From NCBI RefSeq assembly GCF_036323735.1, contig NC_086032.1, positions 46,741,335-46,805,334 of the forward strand: a stretch of DNA of 64,000 nucleotides, written 5' to 3'. Position numbers and translations under genes: made by a program. Numbering within the stretch: the first letter of the stretch is position 1; each line of letters begins with the position of its first letter. The stretch comes from Rattus norvegicus. Its lineage: Eukaryota > Chordata > Mammalia > Rodentia > Muridae. Of this stretch, positions 59,941 through 64,000 are shown in pieces. The notes under the pieces are model-generated. The model was given only the letters and a program-made list of their open reading frames with translations. It had not been told where the DNA came from and did not search any database.

Positions 59941-62520
59941 TCATGGGGAATGCAGTAGGTTCCCACTAGGATTCGCATGTAATAAGCTTGTTATACAAGA
60001 TAGAGCAAAGTTTTAACGAACTGAAACACTGTCTCTTTGTGAATTCAGTTAGTTCCCAGTAGCAGGCTATTGTAATATGTGTACTTTTAAAGATTTATCA
60101 ATTTGGTGAGCCAAATCTCAGTAACTTGGTGAATTCAGTTGGTTCCCAATAGGCCGCAGTAGTAATAAGTAGACTGCTTGGGATATGGAAAAATTTTCAC
60201 GAATGGAATCAAAATTTCTTGGCGAATTCAGTGAGTTCCCAATTGGACATGATAGTATGAGTGTGCTTTTCAATATATGGCAACATTTTAAGGAACGGTA
60301 TCTAAGTATCATGGTGAATTCAGTAGTTTCCCAATAGGATTCGCATGTGATAAGCTTGTTATTCAAATTAGAGCAACGTTTTAACGAAATGGAACACTGA
60401 TTCTTTGTGAATTCAGTTAGTTCCCAGTAGCAGGCTCTTGTAATATGTGTACTTTTAAAGATTTATCAAAATTTGGTGAGCCGAATCTCAGTAACTTGGT
60501 GAATTCATTTAGTTTCTAGTAAGCCACAATAGTTACAAGTAGTCTCTTCAGGATATAAAAATTGTCACGAATTAAATCAAAATTAGGCGAATTCAGTGAG
60601 TTCCCAATGGGACATGCTTGTATGAGTGTGCTTTTCAATATATAGCAACATTTTAAGTAACGGAATCTAAGTATCATGGTGAATTCTGTAGGTTCCCAAC
60701 AGGATCGTATGTTATAAGCTTCTTATTCAACATAGAGAAACGTTTGAACGAATGAAATACTGTTTCTTTGTGAATTCAGTTATTTCCCAGTAGCAGGCTC
60801 TTGTAATATGTGTACTTTTAAAGATTTATCAAAATTTGGTGAGCCCAATCTCAGTAACTTGGTGGATTCAGTTTGTTCGCAATAGGCCGCATTAGTAATA
60901 AGTTGACTGTTCAGGATATAGAAAAGTTTTCACGAATGGAATCCAAATTTCTAGGCTAATTCAGTGAGTTCCCAATTGGACATGCTTGTATGAGTGTGCT
61001 TTTCAATACATAGCAACATTTTAAGTAACAGAATCTAAGTATCATGGCGAATTCTGTAGGTTACCAATAGGATCGCATGTAATATCTTGTTATTCAAGAT
61101 AGAGCAAGGTTTTAACGAATTGAAACACTGTTTCTTTGTGAATTCAGTTATTTCCCAGTAACAGGCTCTTGTAATATTTGTACTTTTAAAGATTTATCAA
61201 AATTTGTGAGCCGAAATTCAGTAACTTAGTGAATTCAGTTAATTCTTAGTAAGCCGCAATAGTCATAAGTGGTCTGTTCGGGATATAGAAAAATTTTCAC
61301 GAATTAAATCAAAATTTCTAGGCGAATTCAGTGAGTTCCCAATGGGACATGCTTGTATGAGGGTGCTTTTCAATATATAGCAACATTTTATGTAACGGAA
61401 TCTAAGTATCATGGTGAATTCAGTAGGTTCCCACTAGGTTTTGCATGAAATAAGCTTGTTATTCAAGATAGAACAACGTTTTACGAAATGAAACAATGTC
61501 TCTTTGTGAATTTAGTTAGTTCCCAGTAGCAGGCTCTTGTAATATGTGTACTTTTAAAGATTTATCAAAATTTGGTGAGCCGAATCTCAGTAACTTGGTG
61601 AATTCAGTTAGTTTCTAGTAAGCCACAATAGTTACAAGTAGTCTCTTCGGGATATAAAAATTTAAACGAATTAAAACAAAATTTCTAGGCGAATTCAGTG
61701 AGTTCCCAATGGGACATGCTTGTATGAGTGTGCTTTTCAATATATAGCAACATTTTAAATAACGGAATCTAAGTATCATGGTGAATTCTGTAGGTTCCCA
61801 ATAGGATCGTATGTAATAACCTTCTTTTCAACATAAAGCAACGTTTGAATGAATTGAAATACTGTCTCTTTGTCAATTCAGTTATTTCCCAGTAGCAGGC
61901 TCTTGTAATATGTGTACTTTTAAAGATTTATCAAAATTTGGTGAGCCGAATCTCAGTAAAATGGTGATTTCAGTTTGTTCGCCATAGGTCGCATTACTAA
62001 TAAGTTGTCTGTTCAGGATATAGAAAAGTTTTCACGAATGGAATCAAAATTTCTAGGCGAATTCAGTGAGTTCCAAATAGGACATGCTTGTATGAGTGTT
62101 CTGTCAATATATGGCAACATTTTAAGTAACTGAATCTAAGTATCATGGCGAATTCTGTAGGTTCCCAATAGGATCGCATGTAATAAGATTGTTATTAAAT
62201 ATAGAGCAACGTTTTAACAACTGAAACACTGCCTCTTTGTGAATTCAGTTAGTTCCCAGTAGCAGGCTTGTAATATGTGTAATTTTAAAGATTTACCAAA
62301 ATTTGGTGAACCGAATCTCAGTAACTTGGTGAAATCAGTTAGTTCCCAATAGGCCGCAGTGGTAATAAGTGGACTCTTCAGGATATAGAAAGATTTTCAT
62401 GAATGGAATCAAAATTTCTAGGCTAATTCAATGAGTTCCCAATGGGACATGCTTGTATGAGTGTGCTCTTCAATATAGAGCAACATTTTAAGGAACGGCA
62501 TCTAAGTATCCTGGTGAATT
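59941..62520. repeat. Block V, copy 2 (one unit shorter)
   Basis: A tandem copy of the previous block at 2,938-2,940 bp offset. It lacks the unit corresponding to 59.28-59.64 kb, with the joint at about 62.21 kb inside subunit d (AACGTTTTAAC to AACTGAAACACTGCC). Downstream, 62.21-62.5 kb matches 59.64-59.93 kb. Confidence 0.8.
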
Positions 62521-64000
62521 CAGTAGTTATCCAATAGGATTTGCACGTAATAAGGTTTATATTCAAATGAGAGCAAAGTTTTAACGAAATGAAACACTGA
62601 TTCTTTGTGAATACCGTTAGTTCACAGTAGCAAGCTCTTGTAATATGTTTACTTTTTTTTGGTTCTTTTTTTTTTCGGAGCTGGGGAACGAACCCAGGGC
62701 CTTGCACTTCCTAGGCAAGCGCCCTATCACTGAGATAAATCCCCAACCCCAATATGTGTACCTTTAAAGATTTATCAAAATTTGGTGAGCCGAATCTCTG
62801 TAAGTTGGTGAATTCAGTTAGTTTCTAGTAAGCCACAATAGTTACAAGTAGTCTCTTTGGGATTTAAAAATTTAAACGAATTAAATCAAAATTTCTAGGC
62901 GAATTCTGTGAGTTTCCAAGGGGACATGCTTGTATGAGTGTGCTTTTCAATATATAGCAACATTTTAAGTAACAGAATCTAAGTATCATGGTGAATTCTG
63001 TATGTTACCCATAGGATCGCATGTAATAAGGTTGTTATTCAAGATAGAGCAAGGTTTTAACGAATTGAAAGACTGTTTCTTTGTGAATTCAGTTATTTCC
63101 CAGTCGCAGGCTCTTGTAATATGTGTACTTTTAAAGATTTATAAAAATTTTGTGAGCCGAATCACAGTAGTTTGGTGAATTCAGTTTGTTCCTAGTAAGC
63201 CGCAATAGTTATAAGTGGTCTGTTCGGGATATACAAAAATTTTCACGAATTAAATCAAAATTTCTAGGCGAATTCAGTGAGTTCCCAATGGGACATGCTT
63301 GTAATAGGGTGCTTTTCAATATATAGCAACATTTTAAGGAACGGAATCTAAGTATCATGGTGAATTCAGTAGTTTCCCAATAGGAATCACTTGTAATAAA
63401 GTTGTTATTCAAGATAGAGCAAAGGTTTAACAACTGAAACACTGTCTCATTGTGAATTCAGTTTGTTCCCAGTAGCAGGCCCCTGTAATATGTGTACTTT
63501 TAAAGATTTATCAAAATTTGGTGAGCTGAATCCCAGTTAATTGGTGAATTCAGTTAGTTCCCAATAGGCCGCAGTAGTAATAAGTGGACTGTTCGGGATA
63601 TAGAAAAATTTTCACTAATGGAATCAAAAATTCTAGGCGAATTGAGTGAGTTCCCAATGGGACGTGCTTGTATGAGTGTGCTTTCAATATATAGCAACGT
63701 TTTAAGGAACGGTATCTAAGTATCATGGTGAATTCAGTAGTTTCCCAGTAGGATTCCCTTGTAATAAGGTTGTCATTCAAATTAGAGCAACGTTTTAACC
63801 AAATGAAACACTGACTCTTTGTGAATTCAGTTAGTTTTCAGTAGCAGGCTCTTGTAATATGTGTACTTTTAAAGATTTATCCAAATTTGGTTAGCCGAAT
63901 ATCAGTAACTTGGTGAATTCTGTTAGTTCACAATAGGCCGCAGTAGTAATAAGTGGACTGTTCGGGATATAGAAAAATTTTCAGGAATTGAATCAAAATT
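62521..64000. repeat. ID-bearing unit and truncated S-like block to the edge
   Basis: After the last ID comes one V-like unit (TTTCTAGTAAGCCACAATAG, AAATTTAAACG). From about 63.0 kb there is S-type sequence (CAGTCGCAGGC, TGCTTGTAATAGGGTGC, GGACGTGCTTG), related to 46.4-47.2 kb at an offset of 16,632 bp. The array runs off the window in subunit b. Confidence 0.76.
62653..62750 (-). mobile_element. ID SINE, minus strand; last copy in the window
   Basis: The body has CCTAGG and CCAACCCC with a GAACC tail, plus private changes CTTGCACTTCC, GCCCTATCAC and GAGATAAATCC; the last changes the A box to TATCTCAGTG. It is 17 units plus one ID after the previous copy, the longest ID-free stretch in the right part of the array. 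Confidence 0.94.

Larger units (their letters stand above)
1..64000. repeat. Rat satellite I-type tandem array, 370-bp unit
   Basis: The whole window is a head-to-tail satellite array in one orientation, interrupted only by 19 ID SINEs. The unit is 369-370 bp and made of four related subunits (a, b, c, d; 92, 93, 92 and 92-93 bp). Each subunit starts with a GAATTC-containing heptad-like lead followed by its own body: a carries CAGTAGCAGGCTCTTG, b carries AATAGGCCGCAGTAG, c carries AATGGGACATGCTTG, d carries GATCGCATGTAATAAGCTT. This is the known organisation of rat satellite I, a pericentromeric satellite. Subunit d length depends on whether it reads GGATCGC (92) or GGATTCGC (93). Arithmetic gives about 167 units. 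No unique flanking DNA is seen at either edge. Confidence 0.96.

Noticed and set aside
19228..62761. Repeated independent ID insertion at a hotspot
   Set aside because: The site does suit L1 endonuclease (CTTT/AAAAG), but the 17 right-hand copies share two specific changes in the flanking duplications and the surrounding satellite variants, which points to copying of one insertion.
1..64000. CRISPR array
   Set aside because: Repeats are contiguous 92-93 and 370 bp tandem units with no unique spacers, and the sequence is eukaryotic satellite.
1..64000. An undescribed gene system or viral element
   Set aside because: No coding potential, no long terminal repeats and no unique sequence outside ID elements was found on either strand; everything seen is satellite or SINE.

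Overview
This window contains no protein-coding gene that I can support. It is a continuous tandem satellite array with both edges inside the array. The unit is about 370 bp and is built from four related subunits of 92-93 bp, each opening with a version of GAATTCAGTNAGTTCCCA. Unit length, the four-subunit structure and the EcoRI/HindIII periodicity match rat satellite I (pericentromeric satellite DNA of Rattus). Nineteen copies of a short tRNA-like SINE, the rodent ID (identifier/BC1-related) element, are embedded in the array. Together these point to Rattus, most likely Rattus norvegicus. Simple arithmetic (window minus ID DNA, divided by 370) gives about 167 satellite units.

Layout. Positions 1-19.2 kb are relatively diverged satellite. 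Traces of older multi-unit duplications remain there, together with two isolated ID insertions: one on the plus strand in subunit d at 5.07 kb, and one on the minus strand in subunit a at 7.35 kb. From 19.2 kb to the right edge the array is younger and more homogeneous. It is organised into multi-unit blocks, and 17 minus-strand ID elements all sit at the same nucleotide position of subunit a inside the same altered target-site duplication. The best explanation is one insertion, later copied with its flanking satellite by unequal exchange. ID-to-ID spacings are close to whole numbers of 370-bp units plus one ID: 2, 4, 5, 8, 9, 11, 13 and 17 units.

I name the blocks by their content. P is the ~1.6 kb upstream of an ID. 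Q is a 5-unit ID-to-ID interval. S is the ~2.6 kb that follows Q. T is a ~2.3-2.6 kb block after a different ID variant. U is a 4-unit ID repeat of 1,587 bp. V is a 2.94 kb block at the right. The order is roughly P-Q-S-P-T-U-U-Q-S'-U'-U-Q-S-P-q-q-S-P-T-U'-U'-U-V-V-S'. A 6.6 kb segment (U-U-Q-S) is tandemly duplicated at 28.75-41.97 kb. A 6.12 kb segment (Q-S-P) recurs at 19.24-25.36 and 38.20-44.32 kb. Several blocks differ by exact one-, two- or three-unit losses, and many of the breakpoints fall in or next to subunit d.

There are no operons, CRISPR arrays or intact tRNA genes. The only regulatory-type sequences are the internal Pol III A and B boxes of the ID elements. Short open frames (60-123 codons) recur on both strands only because the satellite repeats; I treat them as non-coding. 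The part worth following up is the repeat history: one SINE insertion captured by a centromeric satellite and amplified as a higher-order-repeat marker. Identity calls were made by eye without alignment software, so block boundaries are approximate to tens of bases.
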